A stretch of DNA of 64,000 nucleotides from the NCBI RefSeq assembly GCF_947179165.1, contig NC_077238.1, positions 74,957,257-75,021,256 of the forward strand, read 5' to 3'. The notes beneath the pieces are model-generated. The model did not search any database and was not told where the DNA came from. It saw only the letters and a program-made list of their open reading frames with translations. Shown piece by piece: positions 1 to 10,661 of the stretch. The stretch's first letter is position 1. Each line of letters opens with the position of its first letter. The position numbers were made by a program, and so were the translations under genes. The DNA is from Solanum dulcamara (taxonomy: Eukaryota > Streptophyta > Magnoliopsida > Solanales > Solanaceae).

Positions 1-775
1 GGGGACATTAGAACAAGTTTTTTCCCTTGTGTGAATTCTCGTACAACAATAGATACCACTCCAATATTGATATAACACCATTCGAAACCCTGCATGGGAG
101 GGGATGCAGGTCTCCCATAGGGTGGTTTAAAGCTGGTGAAGTGGAGCCATTGTGGGTTGACTTTGTGAGGGATGCTCAATATAAGGCAAGAACCATCCAA
201 GCTAAGCTTCTAGCAGCACAAAGTAGTCAGAAGGAGTATGCTGATCGAAAAGTAAGGGATATGACATTCGAGGCTAGTGAACAAGTACTTCTAAGAGTGT
301 CACCCATTAAAGGGGTGATGAGATTTGGCAAGAATGGGAAACTCAGTCCTTATTACATTGACCCTTTTAAAATTCTTGATTGTGTAGGGCTAGTGGCGTA
401 CAGGTTAGCCTTACCACCTAGCTTGTCTGGAGTACACTTGGTGTTCCTTGTGTCTATGCTAAAAAAATACCATGGGAATAAAGACTACATCATTAAATAG
501 GACTCGGTGTTATTAGACAAAGAACTTCAGTATGAAGAAGAGCCAGTTGCAATTCTTGATCGCGACGTTTGGAAATTGAGGACTAAGGAGATCAACATGA
601 TTAAAGTGTAATAGAAACATCGTTCGGTAGAAAAAGCTACTTGGGAGACTGAGAAAGACATGCGAGACAAGTATCCTCAACTGTTTGACAAAACAGGTGC
701 TACTTTATATTTACTTTAGCCCTATTTTCCCTAATTAGTCACTCGAGGATGAGTGATCGGTAAATTGATATCTAT
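1..775 (+). pseudogene. Ty3/gypsy pol 3' end (integrase C-terminus plus chromodomain), Tekay-like, broken
   Basis: The open stretch 27-500 reads as the end of a gypsy integrase: NIDITPFETLHGRGCRSP, then a region like the usual QKSYADRRVRDL block, and a GPFKIL-like core (here DPFKIL) before the LP..LSGVHLVFLVSMLKKY segment. In the same frame the sequence continues to about 718 as a chromodomain-like tail (EEEPVAILDRDVWKLRTKE, then ATWETEKDMRDKYPQLF). Stops interrupt it at 498-500, 609-611 and 612-614; by comparison with the family these replace Trp, Gln and Trp codons. The rest of the element lies left of the window. Order and strand fit the LTR that follows. Tekay assignment rests on the tail motif and LTR length, so it is probable rather than proven. 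Confidence 0.85.
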
Positions 776-2573
776 TATAACTACCTGTCCCCGTCGTTAG
801 GAATAGGCCAATGAGGAAAGATTTTGGCTAGAAAACTTTGGATGGTAACTTCGGAAAATTTGAGCCTAGGCTAAACTTGGACGAATTTTGAGTCATGTGA
901 AGTTTAGGGCGATCATGTGAATGATGAAAGGTAAAATCTATAATTTTATTGGTCAAGCTGATAGCCAAGACGATACGGAGTATTTACGGATTTACAAAAT
1001 CGCATTCGGGCGAGTAAAACTCTCAAAATCAAATTTGGCGTGAAGGGTATAATTTTAATACATCTTTGGAAGGGGTGTGTTGTGAAATGGGGGCTTGGTG
1101 CAAAAAATTCGAGCTCACTATTTCTCCATATCCCACTAGAGTGGGATTATTCCCGTCATAGTGGGATGGGTCCCGCTAAAGCGAGGCAGTCGCAACTTAA
1201 GTCATGAAAAAGTTTAGAAACAGTCTTTTTCTGCAAAATCAGTCTCTAAAGCTTCAAGAGGAGACCTAGAGTGAATTCTACCAATTTTCAATGAATTTCC
1301 ATGCTTAAAATAGGGTTTTTACTCTGTAGATTCATACTTTGATTCATAGAAACTAGATAGTATGGGTGATAATTATTGGGGGAGGGTTTGAATTGAAAAT
1401 CTATGGTGGGAATTAGTTCTAGGGTAAGGTTAGGATCAAGGGTTGGCCTACAGTGTGAAATTATGTTATATTTCCTGATAGTTAGGCCATTGTGTTGATC
1501 CTTTATATGTATTTACTGTTTTCTAAACCAAGAACAAAAAGAACGAACCCGAAAAGGGAAGGCTCTTGCACTGTAAGGTTGTTGAAGCTTGAATTTGAGG
1601 TAGGTGGTGGTTTAGTTTCCCGTATGTATTTCATATACTTGTTAAATTGCTTTATGCTATGCATGTATGTTTATGAATAGGGAAACATGCTAGATTATGT
1701 GTGAAATGATCACTTGCTGGCCTGTTTGTATGATGAACTTGTTCTTGGTGATATAAATGCTGTAAATACTAAAGGTATTTGTGATTGTGGTACCTTAGGA
1801 TCAAGTGTCACATTCCGATACTTAATTTGAATCGGGTGTCACGTTCCAATGCATAATTGGATCGGATGTCATGTTTTGACACAAAATTGATTGTTTGTAG
1901 GTCCCTTGAGAGAACCCTAGGGTAAAGTTATAGCGTGTGGAAGTTATTGAGTTGTGATATTTCTGAATAATAGTTGAACTCGAGATTGGTTGACTTATTT
2001 TGTACATGTATATGCCTATTGTGTTGAATTTGTTTGTCTATGATTCGGTTACTAGCTAACCACATGATCCTACCAGTACACCATTGTCTTCGTGTACTGA
2101 TATTACTCTTGCTCTGCCTTTTTGTTGAGTACAGAGAATATTCAGCCGGGTGCGGAGAGACCTTGGTTGGAAGATTAGAAGTTTGTTCAAAGTCTAAGGA
2201 TGAGCTATTCTGTCATGCTGCCATGGAATTTTCCATTAATCTCAGTCCTTTTTTGGGGAATCAGATGTTTAGACACTGTTTTAGTATTTTGACTTTTGTT
2301 TGGGGAGTGTTTCCCATTTTCTTACATTGACACTGGTTGGAGTTTTGGTATGGACGACTTTCAGTTCCTAAGATGTGTTGACTTTCGCATTTTCTTAGTT
2401 ATTAAAATTGTTGGCTGAGTTTATGGGAACTCAGTATTATTTTCTAGTTATATTCCTTCTTCTGCAAGGTTTTTAATATTTATTTCTTAAGTTGATAAGC
2501 TGGGCTGCAAAAATGGTTCTCCCACTGGAATAAGTATTGTGGGTGTCAGTCACGACGGATCGGAATTGTGACA
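776..2573 (+). repeat. 3' LTR of the left gypsy element (about 1.8 kb)
   Basis: This stretch is nearly the same length as, and collinear with, the reverse-complement solo LTR at 12114-13910: both begin near a (T)ACCTGTCCC..CGTTA block and end with GGGTGTCAGTCACGACGGAT followed by a short tail ending GTGACA or GTCACA. The expected 5' TG is TA here (776-777). The LTR holds short hairpins of the form tcccactagagtggga around 1130-1170. A TSD cannot be checked because the 5' end of the element lies outside the window. Small open frames inside it (for example 1492-1680 and 2034-2330) show no recognisable protein and are taken as chance. Confidence 0.85.
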
Positions 2574-3522
2574 GAGATGTGGATGAAATACAACCAACTA
2601 CGATGTAAATAATAAAGTGTGCCATGTGGGTATGCCCACATTTGTCGTGTGAGTGCTTACTTTATCACTACCCTCCAAAAAAAAAAACTGATAAGCACGC
2701 ATCAGTCCGTGTCAGTCCAAGAAAAGTAAATAATGCATGTGACAATGGGGCTCACTAAGCATCCGACGTGTATTATTTTGAATCTTTATCTTTAAAGTGT
2801 CGACCATTTATTTTCGGCCACTATTTTATTTCCTTTAGTTTTTAGAATGTCTATATAAGAAGTAGTCCTTCATTCAAAGAAAGACACAACTTAGAGAGAA
2901 CCAAGCCAAACACACAATATATTCCCCTTCCTTCATGCTTCCTACGATCATTCTCCTCAAACCAACCCTCTTTCTGTAATCTAGCCTTGTATAATATTAA
3001 GGTTTGTTTAATAAAGTTTTCAAGACTTGTGAAAGTTCTTCGGGGGTTCCCGAAAGGGAAACCTCTTTCATTTTTAATCATTTAAGTCATTTATGTTGTT
3101 ATATTGCCTATTTCTCCCTCCAAAAATATGTTTTATTTATTATTATGTTAAAATAGGTTGTTTTTGAAATGTTTGTATATTATGTTTATATTATGCATTA
3201 CCCTTGGTATATGATTAACATCTTAATCTCTTAATAACAATGATTGATTAACCTGTAAATTTCTAGGAATTTGAAGGTTTGGCTTAAAGTCCGCCAGAAC
3301 TGAAAGGACGTAGTTGTTGCCATATGCCATTTCCGGAGTGTGGTTAAAGAGAAAGTTTTTAAGAACACAGGTTAAGAGAGAGATGAATAGGGTAATAAAA
3401 AAAATTAAAAAATAAAAAGGGGAGAAACATAGGTTAATTTACCAATCAAGAGGCCAAAACATAGTACGACTAAACGAGAGAGGGAGTACTGAGTAGAATT
3501 TACAACATATTTGCACAACCGT

Positions 3523-3549
3523 TTATATATATATATATATATATATATA
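3523..3549. repeat. (TA)n microsatellite
   Basis: About 27 bases of uninterrupted alternating T and A, lying in AT-rich DNA upstream of the SCPL relic. Similar shorter runs occur at about 43320-43340 and 46302-46318. Confidence 0.95.
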
Positions 3550-3678
3550 AAGTATGAGGTTACTCTTTTGTTATATGAGATAGTTTATGAATAAAATATC
3601 CGGTATTTATTGAGAATTAAATTACATATGTAACACATTTATTTACGAATTCAATCTTTAAAGCAACACATATATTCA

Positions 3679-3900
3679 CCTGTTATAATATGTACATGAC
3701 AGTTTAGAGGTAAATATTTGAAATTGAGAGGCGCGCGAAAGATGAAAATGAAAAATCTTTAAAATGAGTTTAGCTGTTACAATACGTTCATGGCAGTTTG
3801 GGGTAAAATGTTAAGAGATTGAGAGGCGCAGTAGAGATAAAAATGAAAAATCTTTAAAATGAGTTTACTTGTCATAATAAGTTTATGGCATTTTAGGGAT
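3679..3900. repeat. Tandem repeat, about 95 bp unit, 2.3 copies
   Basis: Units start at 3679, 3773 and 3868. Each begins with ctgttataat-like sequence and shares gattgagaggcgc and aaaaatctttaaaatgagtt. The third copy is cut short near 3900. No protein is encoded in phase on either strand. Confidence 0.85.
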
Positions 3901-4114
3901 TTATGTGAACACCAAAAATTTAGGTATGAAACATTTATTTTTCTTTTATGCATACTGCTACTCTTTGAAAAAGCTTTTGGAGCTTGATGTTTATTTAGTT
4001 TATCATATCTCTTCATGGAGTAAAGTTCATAGTAATTTAAAGAAATTCTGTAAACATTCAATATTTTAGATATAAAATTCGTAAAAATATTGATGATTCT
4101 CGAAATAATTGCAG

Positions 4115-6840
4115 GTATATAGGAGTAGGTGAAGCAAATGAGGTGCAAATCTTCTACTACTTTATAAAGTCACAGTCTAATCCTAAAACTGATCCTCTTA
4201 TTTATTGGTTTACGGGAGGTCCTGGTTACTCTGCGTTGAGTGCAATTTTTTTGAACTAGGTAAATTATTCATCTAACTTTATCCTTATATTATAAGAATT
4301 AGTTTTCTTTTAGCCTTTTTCTCATTTCTTGCCCATCCGCCAAAATTAATTACAGGCTCTAGTCAAAATATATTTTAAAAAAAGTACATACATTGATTAA
4401 CTTTATTATATGTATATTTATATTTAATATACATTTTTTTACTATAATTTTTGTAGGACAGTCCAAAAAATAATTATACCTTTTCGTTGTAACTTTTTTA
4501 TTGCAGTTGGGATTGGGGAAGGTGAAATAGAAAGGAGAAATTGGGACCGTGAGAATTGAACCATTATCATTTCTTTTAATTTTTATAAAAGAACACAGGG
4601 GTTGTTTTGTTTGTGGAATTAACTTATCATGGAATTATAGTTTTGAAATTATAATTGTTAGACTAATTTATTTTATTTGGAAGATGGGATAGAATAAAAC
4701 CAAGTTTAATGGGATATCCACGAAGGATTAAGTTTGAATTTAACTTTGTATTTTGTTTGATTTGAAGGGATAAATTTATACATTTCAATCAAACATAGCA
4801 TAAATATAATATCAAACTTAATTTTGAGAGCCAACGTATCTCATTAACCAAATGGCCCATTAGCTTATTGAATGAAGATGTTCAGTGGAATTTTTGCAAA
4901 AAAATAAGTGTTTTGGAATAGTTGTAGAAGTTTTTTTTATTTATCAACTTTTAAATTAAGCTGAAAAAAAAAGGTTTTCATTTTATTTATTTTTTATAAA
5001 TCATAATATCCATGCTTATTTATTTATTGGAATAATATTTTTAACATGATGCTAGTAACTTATTAAAATAATATTTTATTAGTAGGAATAAATGTTTAAC
5101 CAATTTTTATAAGATAGGGAAAATAAATATTATTTACCTAAATATATAAAAACTACAGTCATATACTTTGTACAAATTGGTTTTGCATGAAATCACTCAA
5201 TTATGTTTTCAAGCTGTTAATATTATTCAAATTTCTTGCTAAAATTTGCAGGACCCGTTACATTGGATAGTAGAGCGTATAATGGGAGCCTGCCAACTTT
5301 GTCTTTAAATCCATATGCATATACAAACGTCAGTAATTTTTTTAAAAAACTATAAATTACGATAATTAATAAATTAAAATATTTAAAAATTATATAAAAA
5401 CTTAATTGACTCTCGTAATTTTATTTGTGTGTCAGACAAATAGATTAAGGTATATTAGATTCGTACTAACACGAGCTCTTGTGTCTTATTATAGGTGTCA
5501 AGCATGATTTTTGTAGATTTGCCAGTGGGGACTGGATTTTCCTATGCAACAACACAAAAACCAAATCATTCAGATGATTTACAATCAGGTGATCATGCTT
5601 ATGAATTCCTTCGTAAGGTAAGACGTGACTAATTAATAATAATAATAATAATAAAAATTACGCGAATAAGCAAACATATACTAGTTAATTACTTAACATA
5701 ACTATAGTTTAGCTAATTTACAATTCGCCACTAACATTTAGCGTTAATTACGGTTCGAGTTTGTATAATTCACACATTTGTATAATTCAAAATTTGTATA
5801 ACTATTTAAAGTTCAGATGTTTGTGTTTGAATAAATTCGTTATTTTGAGTTTATACAAAAATAGCTCAATTATCCAAATATACCCGCGAATTATACAAAT
5901 CTGCGAATTATACAAATGAGACAACTTAAATTATATCTACAGCCCGTAAATAAGCAAACTATAGCTAAAAAGTCTAATTAAGTTTATTATAGTGGTTATT
6001 TGTGAAATTTCCCCTATTTTAAATCTAAAAGCTTTTTAATTCACTAATTTTGTATAAGTATTTTACAGTGGTTAATTGAGCATCAAGAATATCTCAATAA
6101 TCCTTTTTACGTTTCTGGAGACTCCTATAGTGGAATTACAGTTCCTATTGTTACTCAAGTCATATCAAATGGTAATAAATAAATAATTAGTTTGTTACTA
6201 TATATAATTTTTCTTTTATACTAAAATTGCCATCTCTGAATTCTTATATATATAGTTAAGCAATATATATTTTGGATGTAAATTGTAATGCAGGGATTGA
6301 TATGGGAATCAAGCCATGGATCAATCTTAAGGTTGGTTATCATACATGTATTTTTATTTAAGCGAATTTAATTATATGTACATTTTGATGGAAATTAGTT
6401 AATGATTTTATTCAGAGTTGATCTCACATCTTGACAATGAATTTTTATTACGACAGTAAAGTCATGAAACACACTCTGTATTCATTATAACGAAAAAACC
6501 TATCTATCAAGGTAATTTACTGTTCTTAAGGGTAAAATTCAGCTATTTAATGTGATAACAAGAAAAAATAGTTTTGTGACTTTATTATTATAGTGAGTGA
6601 AGTTCAATAACCTCATATAGAAATCAATCTGAATTATACATCTTAGTACTAAAAAAGATTTTATGGTGAAAAAAATATCCGCAACTTTTACTTATAGTAA
6701 CACTTTATTATGCATTTATGTTCAATAAATGGTATTTGCAGGGATATATTCTAGGCAATCCATTTACATTTTCTGGTCAAGATTACTATAAGATACCTTT
6801 TGCTCATGGGATGGGCCTAATTCCTGACGAACTATACAAG
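4115..6840 (+). pseudogene. Serine carboxypeptidase-like (SCPL) acyltransferase-type gene, 5' part, broken
   Basis: Six exons with family spacing and AG/GT borders: 4115-4259 ([20 protein letters not shown], then [10 protein letters not shown]), 5252-5328, 5495-5617 (FVDLPVGTGFSYATTQ), 6069-6171 ([19 protein letters not shown], with the nucleophile Ser in GDSYSG), 6294-6331 and 6742-6840 ([18 protein letters not shown]). GDSYSG is typical of the SCPL clade that includes glucose-ester acyltransferases. Damage: the exon with the signal peptide is not found; the oxyanion-hole motif GGPGC is GGPGY; a run of seven T at 4246-4252 is one short of the family frame, giving a TAG at the exon end; and the donor after 6840 reads AT where GT is expected. 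The remaining exons start at 25116. Not expected to make an enzyme. Confidence 0.9.
4560..5100. other. AT-rich SCPL intron sequence with a possible decayed MITE
   Basis: Within the second SCPL intron. A stretch ending near 4860 with accaaatggcccatt resembles the ends of small hAT-type elements, but I could not find a convincing partner end or TSD. Otherwise only AT-rich sequence is seen. Confidence 0.25.
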
Positions 6841-6847
6841 ATATGAG

Positions 6848-6857
6848 TTTATTCATC
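6848..6857. repeat. Target-site copy 1 (TTTATTCATC) at the left end of the MULE complex
   Basis: TTTATTCAT at 6848-6856 recurs at 11899-11907, and TTATTCATC at 6849-6857 recurs at 11394-11402. Nine-base duplications are the expected length for Mutator-like elements. The site lies 8 bases after the last SCPL exon of the 5' part. Confidence 0.75.
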
Positions 6858-7201
6858 GGGAAAATTACCCATTTACACATGTTATATTACCATATTTACT
6901 AATACTCCCAACTAGTTGGAAAAATATCAAAAATCCCTATTTTTTTTTTAACTCTCTCCCTATTTCACTGATACATCACTTTAACCTTATATCAGTTGCC
7001 TAAATTTACGCCTATTCTTTAGCCTCCTCGATGGCAGTTTTTTATTTTTTTCAATTTCAGTTCATCAATTACTCAATTTCAAGAATCCAAGTAAGGTATA
7101 TTCAAGTTTTTTCTTTAATGGTGTCTCACTTCATTCTCACCTTCTTCGATTTCCTCTGTTTTCTTCTGTAATTTTTTTTCTCACATTGTTCACTGATTCA
7201 C

Positions 7202-7492
7202 ATGGAATCCGCTCCATCTTTTAGTGTTGGTCTCACTCAGTTGAATAAAAATCAAGAAAATCTTGATTCACCGGACGAGGTTAGATCCAAACATCGTAAC
7301 GATTCATCAGTGATGGATAAGCTCCGTGAGAAATTGAAATCAAAATCTCAAGTTCAACATTCACCCAAAGAAACCAACAAGAAGATTGAAGGAGTTTCAA
7401 CACGCCCTTTTTTAATGTGGTTTTTTACTGCTCCTGATACATATAATTTTATGTATCAGTTTCGTATGTATCAAGCTTGCATGAGAATCTGA
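7202..7492 (+). pseudogene. N-terminal exon of a MULE-borne DUF1985/Ulp1-type protein
   Basis: The frame opens at an ATG after a pyrimidine-rich leader and begins MESAPSFSVGLTQL, a start I associate with nightshade Ulp1-like proteins carried by MULEs. It is followed by a charged, low-complexity stretch (KHRNDSSVMDKLREKLKSKS) and then runs into TGATACA repeat sequence, where real coding probably ends near 7410. The likely continuation is the DUF1985-like piece at 8927. The function in the element is unknown. Assignment rests on the short N-terminal motif and context only. Confidence 0.45.
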
Positions 7493-7917
7493 TACATCCT
7501 GTTTATATTTTTTTAAATGTCATTTTTATAAAGTTTTACTAATTCCTGATACATATACTTTATGTATCAGATTCTTATCTATTTCATGATACATTGTCTT
7601 TTTGTATCAAATGCTCATATATCAGGATTTACTGCTTCTGATACATGTTATTTATATATCAGATTCTCAAGTATCAAGCTTACATGAGAATCTGATACAT
7701 CCTATTTATATAATTTTTTTAAATGTCATTTTTGTAAAGTTTAACTGATTCCTGATACAATTATTCTATGTATCAGATTCTTTTTTTTTTTTGATACATC
7801 ATTTTTTTTATCGGATTCTCATGTATCAAACGTTAATGCTCCTGATACATCTTGTTTATGTATCAAGATATAATGCTTCTGATACATCATGTTTAAATAT
7901 AAAAATTAAGTTGTATT
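7493..7917. repeat. TGATACA/TGTATCA minisatellite, left block
   Basis: The 8-base motif tgatacat and its complement atgtatca recur every 20-60 bases, separated by AT-rich spacers. Much of the block consists of staggered, degenerate copies. The same motif forms a more regular array at 9400-9900 inside the MULE. Confidence 0.8.
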
Positions 7918-7940
7918 TAATCAGTTTCCATGTCAGTGCA
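7918..7940. repeat. LINE target-site duplication, left copy
   Basis: A 23-base sequence starting taatcagtttcc recurs at 8904-8926 with a single mismatch (G versus A at 7936/8922). It directly brackets the RTE LINE. Long TSDs are normal for target-primed retroposition. Confidence 0.9.
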
Positions 7941-8903
7941 AGTTCAGTGAGACACCTCAAGAGGTTGGCGCGGAAGTTAGGCTCGGGGACCAAGCCATCC
8001 AAAAGAGAAGTAGTTTTAAGTACCTTGGTTCTATCATGCAAGACAGCGGAGAGATCGACGAGGATGTCACACACCGTATTGGGGCAGGATGGATAAAATG
8101 GAGGCTCGCCTCCGGGGTGTTATGTGACAAGAAGGTGTCACCACAACTTAAGGGCAAGTTCTACAAAGTGGTCGTTAGACCAGCTATGTTATATGGGGCA
8201 GAGTGTTGGCCAGTTAAGGTCTCCCACGTGCAAAAGATGAAGGTTGCCGAGATGAGAATGTTGAGATGGATGTGTGGGCATACCAGGAGTGACAGGATTA
8301 GAAATGAGGCTATTCGAGAAAAGGTAGGAGTGGCCGCGGTGGAAGACAAGATGCGGGAAACGCGACTGAGATGGTTTGGACATGCGAAGAGGAGAGTCCT
8401 AGATGCACCAGTGCGGAGATGTGAGAGGTTGGCCATGGATGGTTTCAGAAGAGGTAGGGGTAGGCCGAAGAAATATTGGGGAGAGGTGATCAGACAGGAC
8501 ATGACACATTTACGACTTACCGAGGACATGACCCTAGATAGGAGGGTGTGGAGGACACACATTAGGGTAGAAGGCTAGTACATAGTGGTTTTATTCACCC
8601 TTATTCGTAGGCGTATTAACGCACTATGATTCCTTGTACTCTGATGTATGTTATTTATGGTATTTATGTTATTATCTAATAATAATATCTACTGTTTTTT
8701 TTGTGCTTTGATTATACTATTGTTTGGACCGTTTTCGTCATCTACTTATTTACTTTAATAATCTTGTCTGACCTTTTTCTATGCTTTTATTGAGCCGAGG
8801 GTCTTTCGGAAACAGCCGTCCTACATTGATAGGAGTCAGGTCTGCGTACACTCTACCCTCCCCAGACCCCACGATGTGGGATTTCACTGGGTTGTTGTTG
8901 TTG
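7941..8903 (+). mobile_element. 5'-truncated RTE-clade LINE with a TS-SINE-like 3' tail
   Basis: The insertion starts inside the reverse-transcriptase ORF and ends in a 3' tail with gagggtctttcggaaacagc, ctacc-ctccccagacccca, gggatttcactggg and (TTG)n. That tail is the same as that of the nightshade TS SINE family, which is known to share its end with RTE LINEs. A 23 bp TSD (7918-7940, 8904-8926) flanks it. It is GC-richer than its surroundings. The insertion interrupts an intron border region of the MULE gene piece that resumes at 8927. Confidence 0.9.
7976..8578 (+). pseudogene. C-terminal part of RTE LINE reverse transcriptase
   Basis: From about 7976 the frame reads [20 protein letters not shown] and then continues without a stop to 8578. 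Recognisable LINE blocks are [51 protein letters not shown] and [10 protein letters not shown], in that order, followed by [11 protein letters not shown] near the end. These belong to the region after the polymerase core; the catalytic FADD box and the endonuclease lie upstream and are missing through 5' truncation. The remaining frame is intact, so insertion may be fairly recent, but it cannot encode a working enzyme. Confidence 0.9.
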
Positions 8904-8926
8904 TAATCAGTTTCCATGTCAATGCA

Positions 8927-9289
8927 GGGAATAAAGTACGTCATCAAGAAGATCCCCTCACACTCCCTAAGATTCGGCACTGCATATACGACTAATTTTA
9001 TTGATGATTTCAAATCATAAATAAGTGATGAAGCTATACAATTATTTCGACAAATCATACTTGGTCACTATCTAGATATACCACAGTGCAATTTTCAAGG
9101 GCAAATCATCAAATGCCTCTTACTTCTTGAGGTCGAACAATAAAACAGAGAGGAATTGCACAGTATGGGTGCATGTCTGTAATGTCTGGAAGGCCAAGGA
9201 TGGTTATGTTAGCGACAACAATGATCCAAAAAAACCTAAAAGAGATTTCATACATCCTGGTCAAGGAGAACCGATGGACGTCGAGTAGT
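8927..9289 (+). pseudogene. DUF1985-like piece of the MULE-borne Ulp1-type gene
   Basis: Right after a tgcag acceptor-like site the frame reads GIKYVIKKIPSHSLRFGTAY, then ISDEAIQLFRQIILGHYLDI and GQIIKCLLLLEVEQ, which resembles the start of DUF1985 domains found in plant Ulp1-like proteins. In-frame stops occur after DDFKS and after EVEQ. After about 9160 the frame reads WKAKDGYVSDNNDPKKPKRD and ends at 9287-9289 (TAG). Its N-terminal partner is probably the piece at 7202, now separated by the LINE. The family call is from remembered motifs and would need a profile search. Confidence 0.45.
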
Positions 9290-9379
9290 TTTTTTTTTAG
9301 TTTTATAGTAATAGAATGTACAATTATATTTTTGCACCAATAGTAAACATTTTTTTTGGCTATTCAACAATTTAGCAGA

Positions 9380-9905
9380 CTTTTAAGTTTTTCTAATATT
9401 TATGTATCATATTTTGATTTATCAAACTTGAATGCTTCTGATACATCTACTTCATGTATCACATTGTAATATATCAAGATTTAATGATTCTGATACATCT
9501 ACATTTTTGTATCAAAATCTCATGCATCAATATTTATAGCTTCTGATATATATTGTTTATGTATCAGATTGTAATGTATCAAGATTTAATAATTCTGATA
9601 CATCTACATTTATGTATCAGAATCTCATGCATCAATCTTTACAGCTTCTGATATATATTGTTAATGTATCAGATTGTAATGTATCAAGATTTAATGATTC
9701 TGATACATCTACATTTATGTATCATAATTCATGCATCAATCTTTACAGCTTCTGATACATATTGTTTATGTATCAGATTGTAATGTATCAAGATTTAATA
9801 ATTCTAATACATCTATATTTATGTATCAGAATCTCATGCATCAATCTTTACAACTTCTGATACATCTACAACCTATATCAATACAATATGTTATGTATCA
9901 ATCAT
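9380..9905. repeat. TGATACA minisatellite, right block, about 105 bp higher-order unit
   Basis: Four to five units start at about 9487, 9592, 9697 and 9801 with attctgatacatctacat. Each unit then runs through tttatgtatcagaatctcat, gcatcaatctttacagcttc and ttgtttatgtatcagattgt. Inside each unit tgatacat and its complement alternate, so each unit can fold on itself. Degenerate copies continue to about 10110 and from 10640 to 10760. Confidence 0.85.
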
Positions 9906-10184
9906 AATCCAGTTGACAAACTAATACAACAACCTTTAAAGTATTAACCTTAATACGTCAAATGTTTATGTATCTGCTATTCATATGTATCAGATTCGAA
10001 ATTACTATCAATACCAAGTAACTTACAATGAACATAATTACCAACCATCCATATATCAATTATTGATATTCAATTACTATTCTGGTTAATTGATATATGT
10101 ATCAAATACAACCTACAATGTAAAAAAAACTATGTAAATGTAAGTACATGATCCAAATAAAATGTATCCTGGCGTAACAAAATA

Positions 10185-10661
10185 TTATTTCTCTTTGAGA
10201 ATGAAATTACAAGTCTTTCTGTTATGGCCTTCATAGCCACAACAACTACAAGAATTTGTGCTCGTTCTTATCTTCTCACTAGAGTACTTTTTTCTTTCTT
10301 TCTTTGGTCTTCCTCGCATCCTTTTGTATCTTGGTGGCAAGACGAATTCTTCCAAAATTTCTTTCAGAATAGAACAATCTTTCTTATCTGGCATTGGAAC
10401 CATTGGAAATTCATAAGTAATTGCAACCACCTCTGGCTTGTAGTAATCAAAACAGTATGGGTGCATGTCTGTAATGTTCTTGCTCTTCAACACTGCAATT
10501 GCGTGTGGACATGGTATCTCGTCTAATTGAAACCTGCCACAATTGCATGTTTTTCTTTCAAGACATATAATGTATCTTATACCTGACTCATAAATAGAAT
10601 AAAGATATTCTGATGAAGCAACAATCTGCATTAAATAATTATCACAAATATGTATCAACAA
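10185..10661 (-). pseudogene. MULE transposase C-terminus with SWIM zinc finger
   Basis: The minus-strand frame encodes a SWIM finger (CNCGRFQLDEIPCPHAIAVL, pattern CxC..CxH), then YCFDYYKPE, a basic hook RYKRMRGRPKKERKK and a C-terminal zinc knuckle CSCCGYEGHNRKTC. This is the standard order at the end of MuDR-type transposases. The catalytic DDE domain that should precede it is not found; upstream sequence beyond 10661 is TGATACA repeat. The last 158 codons are open, but without the DDE domain the product cannot catalyse transposition. It faces the other coding pieces of the element. Confidence 0.9.

Larger units (their letters stand above)
2574..4114. other. Gene-poor stretch between the gypsy LTR and the SCPL relic
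   Basis: No coding region is recognised. It holds a TATA-like site at 2851-2860 (ctatataaga) followed by an A/C-rich leader-like sequence but no open frame, an AT dinucleotide run at 3523-3549, and a 95 bp tandem repeat at 3679-3900. The first exon expected for the SCPL gene (signal peptide and an LPGF-type N-terminus) was looked for here and not found. Confidence 0.6.

Noticed and set aside
2851..3081. TATA box and leader as a promoter of a missing gene
   Set aside because: No open frame with recognisable content follows, so only the TATA-like word is noted.
9380..9905. Regularly spaced short repeats that could look like a CRISPR array
   Set aside because: The spacers are themselves repeats, the motif alternates with its complement, and the context is a plant MULE.
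10224..10526. Plus-strand open frame across the MULE transposase piece
   Set aside because: Shadow of the minus-strand frame, which has the SWIM and zinc-knuckle motifs.
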